The notes below the pieces were generated by a model, which was given only the letters and a program-made list of their open reading frames with translations, had not been told where the DNA came from and made no database searches. This document shows, piece after piece, positions 8,588 through 16,451 of a DNA stretch of 64,000 bases. Source of the stretch: Porticoccaceae bacterium LTM1 (lineage in GTDB: Bacteria > Pseudomonadota > Gammaproteobacteria > Pseudomonadales > Porticoccaceae); contig CP127080.1 in the NCBI GenBank assembly GCA_030252795.1, positions 942,501-1,006,500 on the forward strand, given 5' to 3'. The stretch's first letter is position 1. Each line of letters opens with the position of its first letter. The position numbers and the translations under genes are program-made.

Positions 8588-9430
8588 ATGAACAACGAAA
8601 ACGATAACCAAATCATCGAACATGATGAGATCACTGGTCAGAGTACCTGCCAATCAGCGTCCAGTGAAGCGGATGATTCGTCTCCCATTCAGGAGCATGA
8701 GGAAGAGGAGACGGTAAACGGCCGCTCGGTGCGTCGCCGAGGTGTTTACCTGTTACCTAACCTGCTGACCACAGGTGCCTTGTTTAGTGGCTTTTACGCC
8801 ATTTTGTCGGCTATGGCGGGTAATTTTGAGGCAGCCGCAATCGCTATTTTTGTGGCAATGGTGTTTGATGGCCTGGATGGCCGTGTTGCCCGCCTCACCA
8901 ATACCCAAAGTGCCTTCGGGGTTCAGTACGACAGTCTGTCGGATATGGTCTCCTTTGGCGTGGCACCTGCCGTTGTCTCTTTCAGCTGGGCTCTGCACTC
9001 ACTGGGCAAGGTGGGCTGGGCGATGGCCTTTATCTATATCTCTTGTGCGGCATTGCGTCTGGCGCGATTCAATACCCAGGTTGGTAGTGTCGATAGTCGC
9101 TTCTTTATCGGATTAGCCAGTCCCGCCGCGGCAGCGCTTGTGGCAGGCATGGTTTGGGCCGGACACGATGCCGAACCTGGAGTCACGTTATCTATCGTGG
9201 CCGCAGTAACAACCGCTATGGCTGGTATCCTGATGGTGCTGAATGTACGTTACATCAGCTTTAAGGGTGTAGACCTGCGCGGAAGAGTGCCATTTGTAAG
9301 AATGCTGATTGCCATTATGGTTATCATCATTGTGACTGTTAATCCGCCTGTGGTTCTGCTGGTGTTGGGTGCTGCCTATGCGTTATCTGGCCCGATTCAG
9401 GTGCTGTTGCGCAAAATGAGGAAAAAATAG
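8588..9430 (+). CDS. pssA: CDP-diacylglycerol-serine O-phosphatidyltransferase
   Basis: 280-residue integral membrane enzyme that makes phosphatidylserine. The CDP-alcohol phosphotransferase signature runs DGLDGRVAR...FGVQYDSLSD (D-G-x2-A-R-x8-G-x3-D-x3-D pattern). Several hydrophobic helices follow, and the tail is basic (LLRKMRKK). The first 60 residues are an acidic cytoplasmic extension. The ATG at 8588 is favoured over one at 8543, although neither has a strong ribosome site. leuA follows after a 387-bp gap. Confidence 0.92.
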   Translation: MNNENDNQIIEHDEITGQSTCQSASSEADDSSPIQEHEEEETVNGRSVRRRGVYLLPNLLTTGALFSGFYAILSAMAGNFEAAAIAIFVAMVFDGLDGRVARLTNTQSAFGVQYDSLSDMVSFGVAPAVVSFSWALHSLGKVGWAMAFIYISCAALRLARFNTQVGSVDSRFFIGLASPAAAALVAGMVWAGHDAEPGVTLSIVAAVTTAMAGILMVLNVRYISFKGVDLRGRVPFVRMLIAIMVIIIVTVNPPVVLLVLGAAYALSGPIQVLLRKMRKK

Positions 9431-9817
9431 CGACTTCTTTTGTGATAGTTGGCAGTTGCACTCCGCCATAAAACCTGCTGAAATCGGCAGCAATTAATTG
9501 GGGTACCTGGTGACCCTATTTTTCAGATTCTATGATTAAGCCGCTTTTGCCATGAATACCTCTATCGTGATGTATGGTAATCGAGCCGGTCAGGTTCCCA
9601 ACCTGGCCGGGATGGCTATTGCACCTGAGCTTTTCCTTCCAGATCTACGTCAGGGGTAGGGTTTCCCGCACCTGCGTGTAATCCTGCCCCGGAAAATTGA
9701 CCTCCGTGATATCAACTTGCTCCCGGCATTTGGGCGGCAAAGTGAACGCGGGGTTTTTGATCTGTCTAATTTCATATCTGGTGTTATAAACAACGAATCT
9801 TGAGGGGTTAGTCCACC
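9431..9817 (+). other. Long leader region before leuA, no clear gene
   Basis: 387 bp without a convincing gene. A small hairpin (cctgctgaaatcggcagc) just after pssA may end that transcript. A 35-codon ORF at 9552-9659 has four Leu codons but no ribosome site and no Leu run, so evidence for a classical leucine attenuator is weak. The leuA ribosome site is tgaggggt, about 20-27 bases before the ATG, which is unusually distant. Confidence 0.4.
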
Positions 9818-10978
9818 ATGAGTAAGGACCAATTAGTAATCTTCGATACCACATTGCGTGACGGCGAACAGAGCCCGGGCGCGTCCATGACCAAAGACGA
9901 AAAGCTTCGCATCGCCAAAATGCTGGAAAAACTTGGTGTTGATGTGATTGAAGCCGGCTTTGCGATTGCCAGCCCTGGTGATTTTGATGCAGTTCGCTCT
10001 ATTGCTGAAACGATAAAAGACAGTACCGTGTGTAGCCTGTCCCGTGCAGTGCGCGCTGATATCGAGCGTGCCGGTGAAGCGGTGAAAGTGGCCAACTCCG
10101 GTCGTATTCATACCTTTATCGCTACCTCCCCGATCCATATGAAGTACAAGCTGCAGATGGAGCCGGACCAGGTAGTAGAGCAGGCTGTAAATGCCGTCAA
10201 AATGGCTCGCAACCTGATTGATGATGTTGAATTCTCACTGGAAGACGCCAGCCGTTCCGAGTTCGACTTTATGTGCCGCATCATCGAAGCAGTTATCGAT
10301 GCCGGTGCACGCACCATCAACGTGCCTGACACCGTGGGTTACGGCACTCCGGAAGAGTACGGCAACACCATCGGTCGTTTGATTCAGAACGTGCCCAATG
10401 CCGACAAAGCAATTTTCTCCGTTCACTGCCATAACGATTTGGGATTGGCGGTAGCCAACTCATTGTCCGCGGTTCTGCAGGGAGCGCGTCAGGTTGAGTG
10501 TACGATCAATGGTCTGGGTGAGCGTGCTGGTAACGCCGCACTGGAAGAGATCGTAATGGCGACTCGTACCCGCAAGGATCTGTATCCGGTCGAGACCCGA
10601 ATTAACTCTCAATACATCGCCGAGGCATCGCAGCTGGTTTCTGAAATCACCGGCTTCCCGGTACAGCCAAACAAGGCGATCGTGGGTGCCAACGCTTTCT
10701 CTCACGAATCCGGTATTCACCAGGATGGCGTACTCAAGCATCGTGAAACCTACGAGATCATGCGTGCCGAAGATGTCGGTTGGGACACCAACAAACTGGT
10801 ACTGGGCAAGTTGTCTGGTCGTGCTGCGTTCTCTTCACGGCTCGTTCAACTGGGGCTGGGCATTGAAGACAAGGACGAGTTGATGCAAGCCTTTATGTTG
10901 TTCAAGCAACTGGCCGACACCAAGCGCGAAATCGGTGATGAGGATCTGCGCCAGCTGGTTGCCGGTATGCGTGGATAG
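9818..10978 (+). CDS. leuA: 2-isopropylmalate synthase lacking the regulatory domain
   Basis: 386-residue synthase of the HMGL-like TIM-barrel family that condenses acetyl-CoA with 2-ketoisovalerate, the first step of leucine synthesis. Catalytic and metal motifs are present: [13 protein letters not shown] at the start, [10 protein letters not shown] near 206-215, and NGLGERAGN near 231-239. The protein stops after the linker helices ([13 protein letters not shown]). Enzymes of this type usually have about 510-520 residues, with a C-terminal leucine-binding domain of some 120 residues; here that domain is absent. The TAG stop overlaps the end of a MITE-like insertion, but the stop was there before the insertion. 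Citramalate synthase is a less likely alternative. Confidence 0.88.
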   Translation: MSKDQLVIFDTTLRDGEQSPGASMTKDEKLRIAKMLEKLGVDVIEAGFAIASPGDFDAVRSIAETIKDSTVCSLSRAVRADIERAGEAVKVANSGRIHTFIATSPIHMKYKLQMEPDQVVEQAVNAVKMARNLIDDVEFSLEDASRSEFDFMCRIIEAVIDAGARTINVPDTVGYGTPEEYGNTIGRLIQNVPNADKAIFSVHCHNDLGLAVANSLSAVLQGARQVECTINGLGERAGNAALEEIVMATRTRKDLYPVETRINSQYIAEASQLVSEITGFPVQPNKAIVGANAFSHESGIHQDGVLKHRETYEIMRAEDVGWDTNKLVLGKLSGRAAFSSRLVQLGLGIEDKDELMQAFMLFKQLADTKREIGDEDLRQLVAGMRG

Positions 10979-11242
10979 GGCCTGTTGACGCTTCATATCC
11001 GCCACTGTTGGTGGCTGAAAAGACGTCCATCAAGGCGCGAGGAGAGTAGTTTGGTCATTCCAAATGAACGACGAGCAACAACGAGGGACGCCTTTTCAGT
11101 TCCAACCCGAAGGGCTGAGGCTATTTTTGTGCTCTACTGCGTTGTCAATCGCTTATGTAGAATGGCTACACTATGCTCTTTCCGCCTTGTTGAGCACAAA
11201 AATCGCTCTCAGCAGAGGTGGATATGAAGCGTCAACAGGCCC
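10978..11242. mobile_element. MITE-like element with 26-bp terminal inverted repeats and TA duplication
   Basis: The terminal repeats 10978-11003 and 11217-11242 pair with one mismatch (outer part gggcctgttgacgcttcata). The element is bordered by TA on both sides (10976-10977 and 11243-11244), as expected for TA-targeting IS630/mariner-type non-autonomous elements. Inside are two further stems, 11015-11028 with 11085-11099 and 11114-11134 with 11192-11213, so the element can fold as a three-stem structure. It has no transposase gene. Confidence 0.85.
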
Positions 11243-11266
11243 TAGACGATTGAAACCGCGTGCAAC

Positions 11267-11292
11267 AGAGGGGACAATGTCCCCTCTTTTTG
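11267..11292 (+). terminator. Rho-independent terminator after leuA
   Basis: Stem agaggggac/gtcccctct with loop aat followed by tttttg. It lies 20 bases beyond the MITE-like element and is probably the original leuA terminator. Confidence 0.85.
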
Positions 11293-11305
11293 TTGGTGCA
11301 TAAAC

Positions 11306-12088
11306 ATGGTGACAGGACAGGAACGCGATTATTACCTGAAGACTCTGGGGGTCATTCAATATGTCCCGCGCGAGTTTTGCCTGCCTGAAACAGTAGCGGA
11401 AGTCACGGCTGCCCCCCCGGAGGTAAATCCGGAAATTGCACAAGTCGAGCCGGCTCAACCACCTGTGCAAGACGCTCGCGAACTACTAGCTGAACAGCCT
11501 GTCGAAAATCGGGCGGAATCACCCGAAGAAAAGCCAGTTCCCCAACCGATTGAAAAGCAGCCAGTTGAAATAGAGCAGGCTGCCACTGTAACTGCAGAGC
11601 CAGCAGTAAAAGCCAAACCAGTGGATACTGAAGAGCCACAGCGCTTTCGAATCTGCTACTGGCGGGTTGCCGATCTACTGGTTTTTGATTCACTGGATTA
11701 CGGCCAAAACCCACCTCAGGATCGCCACGAGTTGCTCGCCAACATTTTACAGTCCATCGGCCGTTCAGGGTCACCGTTACCTGAACCGGAACTGTTGGAC
11801 TGGCCGCTGGTGCCCAATGCTCGCGCTGATAATGCCGGTGCCAGGGCGATGTTCAGTACTTTTTTAAAGCGCCGTGTTGAGCAGGACAATGTTCAATGGG
11901 TGTTGGTGATGGGCGAGTGCGCCAGTAACTATCTGCTGAGCAACCTGGTGAATGTAAAAGGAAAAATGGCGCTGTCCGGAGATTGTCAGGCCATTCGACT
12001 GCCTGGACTGGCTGAAATGCTTGAAGATCCAAATCACAAGCGGACAGCCTGGCAGGCGATTCGGTTTCTGGCGGAATCAACCCAATAA
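11306..12088 (+). CDS. holD: Probable DNA polymerase III psi subunit (HolD-like)
   Basis: 260-residue protein directly upstream of rimI, the position of holD in enterobacteria. Its start (ERDYYLKTLGVIQY, residues 6-19) matches the E. coli HolD N-terminus, with the pattern R-D-aromatic-x-L-x2-L-G-V/I-x-Q-aromatic, the segment through which psi contacts its partners. A Pro/Glu-rich low-complexity linker (about residues 30-110) follows, then a folded domain from FRICYWRVADLLVF to the end. E. coli psi is only 137 residues; longer, poorly conserved psi proteins are known in pseudomonads. The role in the clamp loader is inferred from the motif and the synteny. Confidence 0.72.
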   Translation: MVTGQERDYYLKTLGVIQYVPREFCLPETVAEVTAAPPEVNPEIAQVEPAQPPVQDARELLAEQPVENRAESPEEKPVPQPIEKQPVEIEQAATVTAEPAVKAKPVDTEEPQRFRICYWRVADLLVFDSLDYGQNPPQDRHELLANILQSIGRSGSPLPEPELLDWPLVPNARADNAGARAMFSTFLKRRVEQDNVQWVLVMGECASNYLLSNLVNVKGKMALSGDCQAIRLPGLAEMLEDPNHKRTAWQAIRFLAESTQ

Positions 12089-12108
12089 ATATCATTGGCC
12101 TTTTGAAG

Positions 12109-12579
12109 ATGGCGCATATCAGACCAATGACCGACACCGATCTGGTCACGGTAACCGAAATTGAACAGCAGGTTACCCCCCACCCCTGGAACCAAAAACA
12201 GTTTCAGCAGAGTCTTGAATCCAGCCATCACTGCTGGACCCTTGAGTCCGATGGCGAGGTAATAGGTTATTATCTCTATTCCCTGGTGGTTGGTGAGGCG
12301 GAAATTCTTAATATCGCAGTTGCACCCAATCATCAGGGCAAGGGCTTTGGCAAGCAACTGCTTGAGCACTGTTTGCAGCAAGCTTCGCAGTCGGCGCAAA
12401 TGATTTTTCTGGAGGTTAGGGCCAGCAATTTCCCTGCAATCCAGTTGTATCTGCACTCGGACTTTAACCAGATTGGCGAGCGCAGGGATTACTATCGAAC
12501 GGCGCACGGCAGCGAAGATGCGTTAGTAATGGCTAAGGAGTTAGGTAATGCAGCAGAAGATTACGGTTGGAATCAGTAG
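12109..12579 (+). CDS. rimI: Ribosomal protein S18 alanine N-acetyltransferase
   Basis: 156-residue GNAT enzyme. The acetyl-CoA loop VAPNHQGKGFGKQLLEH lies near residues 67-83, and the C-terminal motif FNQIGERRDYYRT has the catalytic Glu/Tyr region of RimI. The ATG at 12109 (MAHIRPM) was chosen; a TTG two codons earlier is also possible. It follows holD by 20 bases and its 3' end overlaps the next gene by 32 bases, so the three probably form one operon. Confidence 0.92.
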   Translation: MAHIRPMTDTDLVTVTEIEQQVTPHPWNQKQFQQSLESSHHCWTLESDGEVIGYYLYSLVVGEAEILNIAVAPNHQGKGFGKQLLEHCLQQASQSAQMIFLEVRASNFPAIQLYLHSDFNQIGERRDYYRTAHGSEDALVMAKELGNAAEDYGWNQ

Positions 12580-13495
12580 CTGTCTGTTGGGCAATCATGT
12601 TCGCCACGACGGCGGCCATAAACATCACAGCTTTATTACTGGCACGTTGGGTGAGTATTTCGACTTTGTACCATTTTGCCCTGAAGTAGGTGCTGGCCTT
12701 GGTACACCTCGACCGCCAATTCGACTTGTCGGTGATGAGCAGGTAGTGCGTGTGGTTGGCAGCAAAGACCCTAATCTGGATGTTACTGACGATTTAGTTG
12801 GTTTTTGCGAAAGCAAGATGCCGGAAATAGCTCATCTGGGTGGCTTTATCCTTAAGAAAGATTCGCCAAGCTGTGGCATGGAACGGGTAAAAATCTATAG
12901 CGAAAAAGGTCATCCCGCACATAAGGGTTCGGGTGTTTTTGCAAAAATGATTTTGGAAAACTACCCTAATTTGCCCGTTGAAGAAGAGGGGCGGTTAGGG
13001 GATGCCCGCCTCAGGGAGAACTTTATCGAGCGCATATTTATCTACCAGCGCTGGCGGGAGTTGATGGAAAGTGGTTTGAGTGTATCCGGTTTGATGGATT
13101 TTCATGCTCGTCACAAACTTAATTTTATGAGTCGTCATCAGGATAAAGTTCGTGAACTTGGGCGTATTACTGCATCGGCTAACAGCGATAACCTAGAGCA
13201 GGCAGCCAGCGAATATTTTGACCTGGCCATGAAAACACTTAAAAAACTGGCTACTGTAAAGAATCACGTAAACGTATTGCATCACGCTATGGGTTACTTG
13301 AAGCGTGAGCTGGATGGTGATGACAAACAGGAAATGCTGGAGACCATAGAGTCTTACCGGTTGATGCAAGTGCCGTTGATCGTGCCAATCACACTGATTA
13401 AGCATCACTTCCGTCGCAGCCCACATCCCTATATTGAAAATTCCTGGTACTTCAGCCCCTATCCGGATGAATTAAAGCTGCGTAATGGTGTCTGA
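12548..13495 (+). CDS. DUF523-DUF1722 fusion protein (YbgA type)
   Basis: 315 residues. N-terminal DUF523 (ITVGISSCLLGNHVRHDGGHK, ending near residue 150, with PFCPEVGAGLGTPRPPIRL and KKDSPSCGM cysteines) is followed by DUF1722, the YbgA-like domain (FHARHKLNFMSRHQ onward). Cysteines are placed as if for metal or thiol chemistry, but no activity is established for this architecture as far as I know. It starts inside rimI and ends 10 bases after the longest possible start of the next gene. Confidence 0.88.
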   Translation: MQQKITVGISSCLLGNHVRHDGGHKHHSFITGTLGEYFDFVPFCPEVGAGLGTPRPPIRLVGDEQVVRVVGSKDPNLDVTDDLVGFCESKMPEIAHLGGFILKKDSPSCGMERVKIYSEKGHPAHKGSGVFAKMILENYPNLPVEEEGRLGDARLRENFIERIFIYQRWRELMESGLSVSGLMDFHARHKLNFMSRHQDKVRELGRITASANSDNLEQAASEYFDLAMKTLKKLATVKNHVNVLHHAMGYLKRELDGDDKQEMLETIESYRLMQVPLIVPITLIKHHFRRSPHPYIENSWYFSPYPDELKLRNGV

Positions 13496-13538
13496 TAGCA
13501 ACTTCAATTTATCTCATAACAACAAAACGGAGTTACAT

Positions 13539-13823
13539 GTGAGTGGAAATAAACTGAAGCTACCGCTGCCAATTGTCCTGCTGGATGCAATCGGTGTGAT
13601 TGTGTTGGGACTTGGATTACATGAGCACTTTATTTCATCCCCGTTAGTTCCAGAAGCGTATCATTTTGATCGCTATCCGATTGTTTTGATGGTCGTAGGT
13701 GGCCTGATGATACTACCTATGCTGTTCTGCACATTCAGACAGTTAATCGGCGTAAAACGATTGCAATCCGGCAACGCCAATAATATTGGCGGGGCAGGGA
13801 ACAAGCCCAAAGGCATTCAATAA
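13539..13823 (+). CDS. Small two-helix membrane protein (DUF1418-like)
   Basis: 94 residues if started at GTG 13539, which has ggag eight bases upstream; an ATG at 13485 would add 18 polar residues. Two membrane helices (LPIVLLDAIGVIVLGLGL and IVLMVVGGLMILPMLF) are joined by a Pro-containing loop. The pattern LPxxIVLLDxIG...P...ILM..GxLMxLP resembles E. coli YbjC (DUF1418), of unknown function. It lies in a tight run between the DUF523 gene and nfeD. Confidence 0.7.
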   Translation: MSGNKLKLPLPIVLLDAIGVIVLGLGLHEHFISSPLVPEAYHFDRYPIVLMVVGGLMILPMLFCTFRQLIGVKRLQSGNANNIGGAGNKPKGIQ

Positions 13824-13838
13824 CTAGAGGAAACCCAA

Positions 13839-14291
13839 ATGGAGTTTGACGTTGCTTACTGGCACTGGCTGATACTGGGTATCGTATTGGTCGTCGCTGA
13901 AATTTTTATCCCGAGTTTTACGGTAATCTGGTTTGGACTCGGTGCTATTGTGGTTGGGCTGGTTAAGGCCGTAATTCCCGGTATGGGGTTCACCGTCGCG
14001 CTGACACTCTGGATTGTCATGTCATGCCTGTTCACCTTTTTGTGGTTTAAGTTCTTTAAGCCAAAAATGGTTGATAAAACCACTGCGGGTATTGCCAAAG
14101 AAGCGGTAATGGGAGAGACGGGCCATGTTATTCGCGCACCATTGGACGAGGCGAGAGGGGTGGTACGATTTGCAACCCCGGTTTTGGGCGATGATGAATG
14201 GGAGTTTCTGTGTAATGATCAGGTTGAAGTGGGTGATCGGGTTTACATTGCAGAAATTTCCGGCAACACATTAATTGTTAATAAAAAATAG
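13839..14291 (+). CDS. NfeD-like membrane protein
   Basis: 150-residue short-form NfeD. Membrane helices occupy the first half (WHWLILGIVLVVAEIFIPSF and following), and a C-terminal OB-fold soluble domain starts near residue 95 (GHVIRAPLDEARGVVRFATP..GDDEWEF). Short NfeD proteins are normally encoded beside SPFH/stomatin proteins, as here with the next gene 24 bases away. They are thought to scaffold or regulate the SPFH partner in membrane microdomains; that is family knowledge. Confidence 0.9.
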   Translation: MEFDVAYWHWLILGIVLVVAEIFIPSFTVIWFGLGAIVVGLVKAVIPGMGFTVALTLWIVMSCLFTFLWFKFFKPKMVDKTTAGIAKEAVMGETGHVIRAPLDEARGVVRFATPVLGDDEWEFLCNDQVEVGDRVYIAEISGNTLIVNKK

Positions 14292-14315
14292 TTTTAGGAT
14301 AAGGAGTAAAAAAAG

Positions 14316-15164
14316 ATGGAAGTCTCTATTGTTATGGTTGCCATTCTGGTGCTGGTATTTATTACCATTGCACTGGGGGTTCGACTGGTGCCTCAGGGCA
14401 GTAAACACGTTGTGCAGCGCTTGGGGAAATACCATAAAACCCTGCCGCCAGGATTGAATATCATCATTCCCTATATAGATAACGTGGCCTACAAAGTCAC
14501 CACCAAGGATATTGTGCTGGATATTCCGTCACAGGAAGTGATTACCCGCGATAACGCCGTGATCATTGCCAATGCTGTGGCTTACATCAATATCGTTACT
14601 CCGGAAAAAGCGGTGTATGGTATCGAGAACTACGAAATTGCCATTCAGACACTGGTTCAAACCTCCCTGCGTTCAATTGTTGGTGAAATGGATCTGGATG
14701 ATGCCCTCTCTTCCCGTGACCAGATCAAGGCGAAGCTGAAAGGTGCTATCTCTGACGATATTTCTGACTGGGGTATCACTCTGAAAACCGTTGAGATTCA
14801 GGATATCAACCCGTCACCAACCATGCAGAAAGCGATGGAAGAGCAGGCTGCTGCAGAGCGTGGTCGTCGCGCTACCGTAACTCGCGCAGAGGGTGAGAAG
14901 TCTGCCGCTATTCTGGAGGCTGATGGTCGTCTGGAAGCATCACGCCGTGATGCCCAGGCCAAAGTTGTTTTGGCTGAGGCAACCAAGGAAGCGGTTGAGC
15001 GTGTAGCCGCAGCGGTAAAAGACCAGGAGCTGCCGGTTATGTACCTGCTTGGTGATAAATACGTGGACGCAATGCGAGAGATGGCAGAGTCTGACAATGC
15101 CAAAACTGTGGTGCTGCCAGCAGATATTCCGGCTGCAGTGCGCGGTATTCTAGGCGGTCGTTAA
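14316..15164 (+). CDS. SPFH/stomatin-like membrane protease-associated protein (QmcA type)
   Basis: 282 residues. One N-terminal membrane anchor (about 3-22), the SPFH/band-7 domain (RLVPQGSKHVVQRLGKYHKT to about residue 185), then an Ala/Glu-rich coiled coil (AAAERGRRATVTRAEGEKSA) typical of stomatin/QmcA oligomers. It pairs with NfeD in one operon with a ribosome site aaggag. A terminator follows at once. Confidence 0.93.
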   Translation: MEVSIVMVAILVLVFITIALGVRLVPQGSKHVVQRLGKYHKTLPPGLNIIIPYIDNVAYKVTTKDIVLDIPSQEVITRDNAVIIANAVAYINIVTPEKAVYGIENYEIAIQTLVQTSLRSIVGEMDLDDALSSRDQIKAKLKGAISDDISDWGITLKTVEIQDINPSPTMQKAMEEQAAAERGRRATVTRAEGEKSAAILEADGRLEASRRDAQAKVVLAEATKEAVERVAAAVKDQELPVMYLLGDKYVDAMREMAESDNAKTVVLPADIPAAVRGILGGR

Positions 15165-15180
15165 TCGATTGCAGAGAGGA

Positions 15181-15212
15181 AAAAACCGAAGCTATTCAGC
15201 TTCGGTTTTTTT
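15181..15212 (+). terminator. Rho-independent terminator after the SPFH gene
   Basis: Stem aaccgaagct/agcttcggtt with a T run, 17 bases after the stop codon. Confidence 0.9.
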
Positions 15213-15332
15213 ATGCCAATGCAAAAGTGGTCAAAAGGGGCAGCGAAATGTGAATCATTGGTACCTCTAGCTGAGGCTGTTCTACACTGGATGGAGAGAG
15301 CAGCACTTTCACAATAACAAGAGAGGTAGCTA

Positions 15333-15698
15333 ATGATTGATCATATAGGCCTGACCGTTAATGACCTTGATAAGAGTAAAGCCTTTTATATTCAGGCATT
15401 TGAGCCTCTGGGTATGGGGCTGGTAATGGAGGTGGAGGGCTGGAGTGCATTTGGGCCACCCAATCAGCCGATATTTTGGTTGAGTGAACAGGATTTACAT
15501 CAACGGCCAATGCATATCTGTTTCCGGGCGGCCAATCGAGCCCAGGTGGACGCCTTCTATGAGGCCGCATTGGCAGCAGGCGGGCAGGATAATGGCAAGC
15601 CTGGCATTCGAGAGCACTACCACCCAAATTACTATGGCGCTTTCGTGATTGACCCGGATGGGCACAATATAGAAGCGGTCTGTCACGATCCAGAATAA
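15333..15698 (+). CDS. VOC (glyoxalase/bleomycin-resistance) superfamily protein
   Basis: 121-residue single-domain VOC protein, MIDHIGLTVNDLDKSKAFY at the start and GAFVIDPDGHNIEAVCHDPE at the end, giving the metal-ligand positions H4 and the Glu in NIEAV. Two half-modules of the beta-alpha-beta-beta-beta fold are visible. The substrate is unknown. A ribosome site (agagagg) lies 8 bases upstream. It is a single gene followed by a hairpin. Confidence 0.85.
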   Translation: MIDHIGLTVNDLDKSKAFYIQAFEPLGMGLVMEVEGWSAFGPPNQPIFWLSEQDLHQRPMHICFRAANRAQVDAFYEAALAAGGQDNGKPGIREHYHPNYYGAFVIDPDGHNIEAVCHDPE

Positions 15699-15716
15699 GG
15701 TGATAAGTGTAGAAGT

Positions 15717-15756
15717 GACTTTAGCTGCGAACGGTAACTTTTTCGTAGCTAAAGTC
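15717..15756. terminator. Hairpin between convergent genes
   Basis: Arms gactttagctgcgaa and ttcgtagctaaagtc pair with one mismatch. It lies between the VOC gene and the convergent transglycosylase gene and may terminate both; there is no strong T run. Confidence 0.5.
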
Positions 15757-15779
15757 GTGTCTGTTCAAAATTTTAAAAT

Positions 15780-16385
15780 TTACCGCCAGTGCTTATCCCA
15801 CACCTTCAGCACTTTTTCCGAATACTTATAGGTGCCATAGCTGCCATTGTAGCGGGCTAATGCATCTGGCACGTTACCATCTTCTTTATCCAGGTAGTAT
15901 TTTAAGATTGTGCAACCGTAGCGAAGGTTGGTGTCGGTTAGCATCAGGTTGTCGTTTGGGCGGCCCAGCTCTTTTTTCCAAAATGGCATAATCTGCATCA
16001 TGCCTCGAGCACCGACGCGTGAAATAGCAAAGCGATCAAAACCGCTTTCAATCTCAATTACAGCCAATACGATTTCCGGTTGCAGTCCTGCCTTGGTGGC
16101 TTCGCGATGAATCTTTTTCAATAATTCGTAGCGTTGCTGCTCGTCATCAATAAAACGCTCCAGTGGCTGGGATTTGGCCATTAGCCAGACCTGGGCATCG
16201 TAAATGTCGACAAAACTGTCGGCTCCCTCAAGGGATTCCTTGAGAAGGTTTACCAGTTCGGTATCGGGTTGTGGCAGTTGGGGAGGCGAGTTTAGAGGTT
16301 CAGCTAAAGCCAGGTTGCCTGCCATCAGGCCGGTCAGTAGCACCAGCCTTAGGGGGAGACGTATTTTTGTTTTTGTTACTGCCAT
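15780..16385 (-). CDS. Periplasmic lytic transglycosylase, SLT domain
   Basis: 201 residues. A signal peptide of about 28 residues (ending NLALA) is followed by a short helical region and an SLT/goose-lysozyme-type domain from about residue 95. The catalytic Glu is in VIEIESGFDR, followed by GARGMMQIMP and ALARYNGSYGTYKYS, all diagnostic of family 1 lytic transglycosylases that cleave peptidoglycan. It lies downstream of proS on the same strand with a hairpin between them. Confidence 0.92.
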   Translation of the reverse strand: MAVTKTKIRLPLRLVLLTGLMAGNLALAEPLNSPPQLPQPDTELVNLLKESLEGADSFVDIYDAQVWLMAKSQPLERFIDDEQQRYELLKKIHREATKAGLQPEIVLAVIEIESGFDRFAISRVGARGMMQIMPFWKKELGRPNDNLMLTDTNLRYGCTILKYYLDKEDGNVPDALARYNGSYGTYKYSEKVLKVWDKHWR

Positions 16386-16402
16386 TTATTAACTCTTTTT
16401 TG

Positions 16403-16437
16403 AGTGTCAGTTGACGTTGGCAGCGCCAACTGACACT
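16403..16437. terminator. Hairpin between proS and the transglycosylase gene
   Basis: Perfect 11-bp stem agtgtcagttg/caactgacact. It may end the proS transcript, though the T run on that strand is poor. Confidence 0.4.
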
Positions 16438-16451
16438 TGTGGCATCTTTTT

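Noticed and set aside
10976-11244. MITE insertion as the cause of LeuA truncation
   Set aside because: Removing the element and one TA copy still leaves a TAG at the same codon, so the stop predates the insertion.
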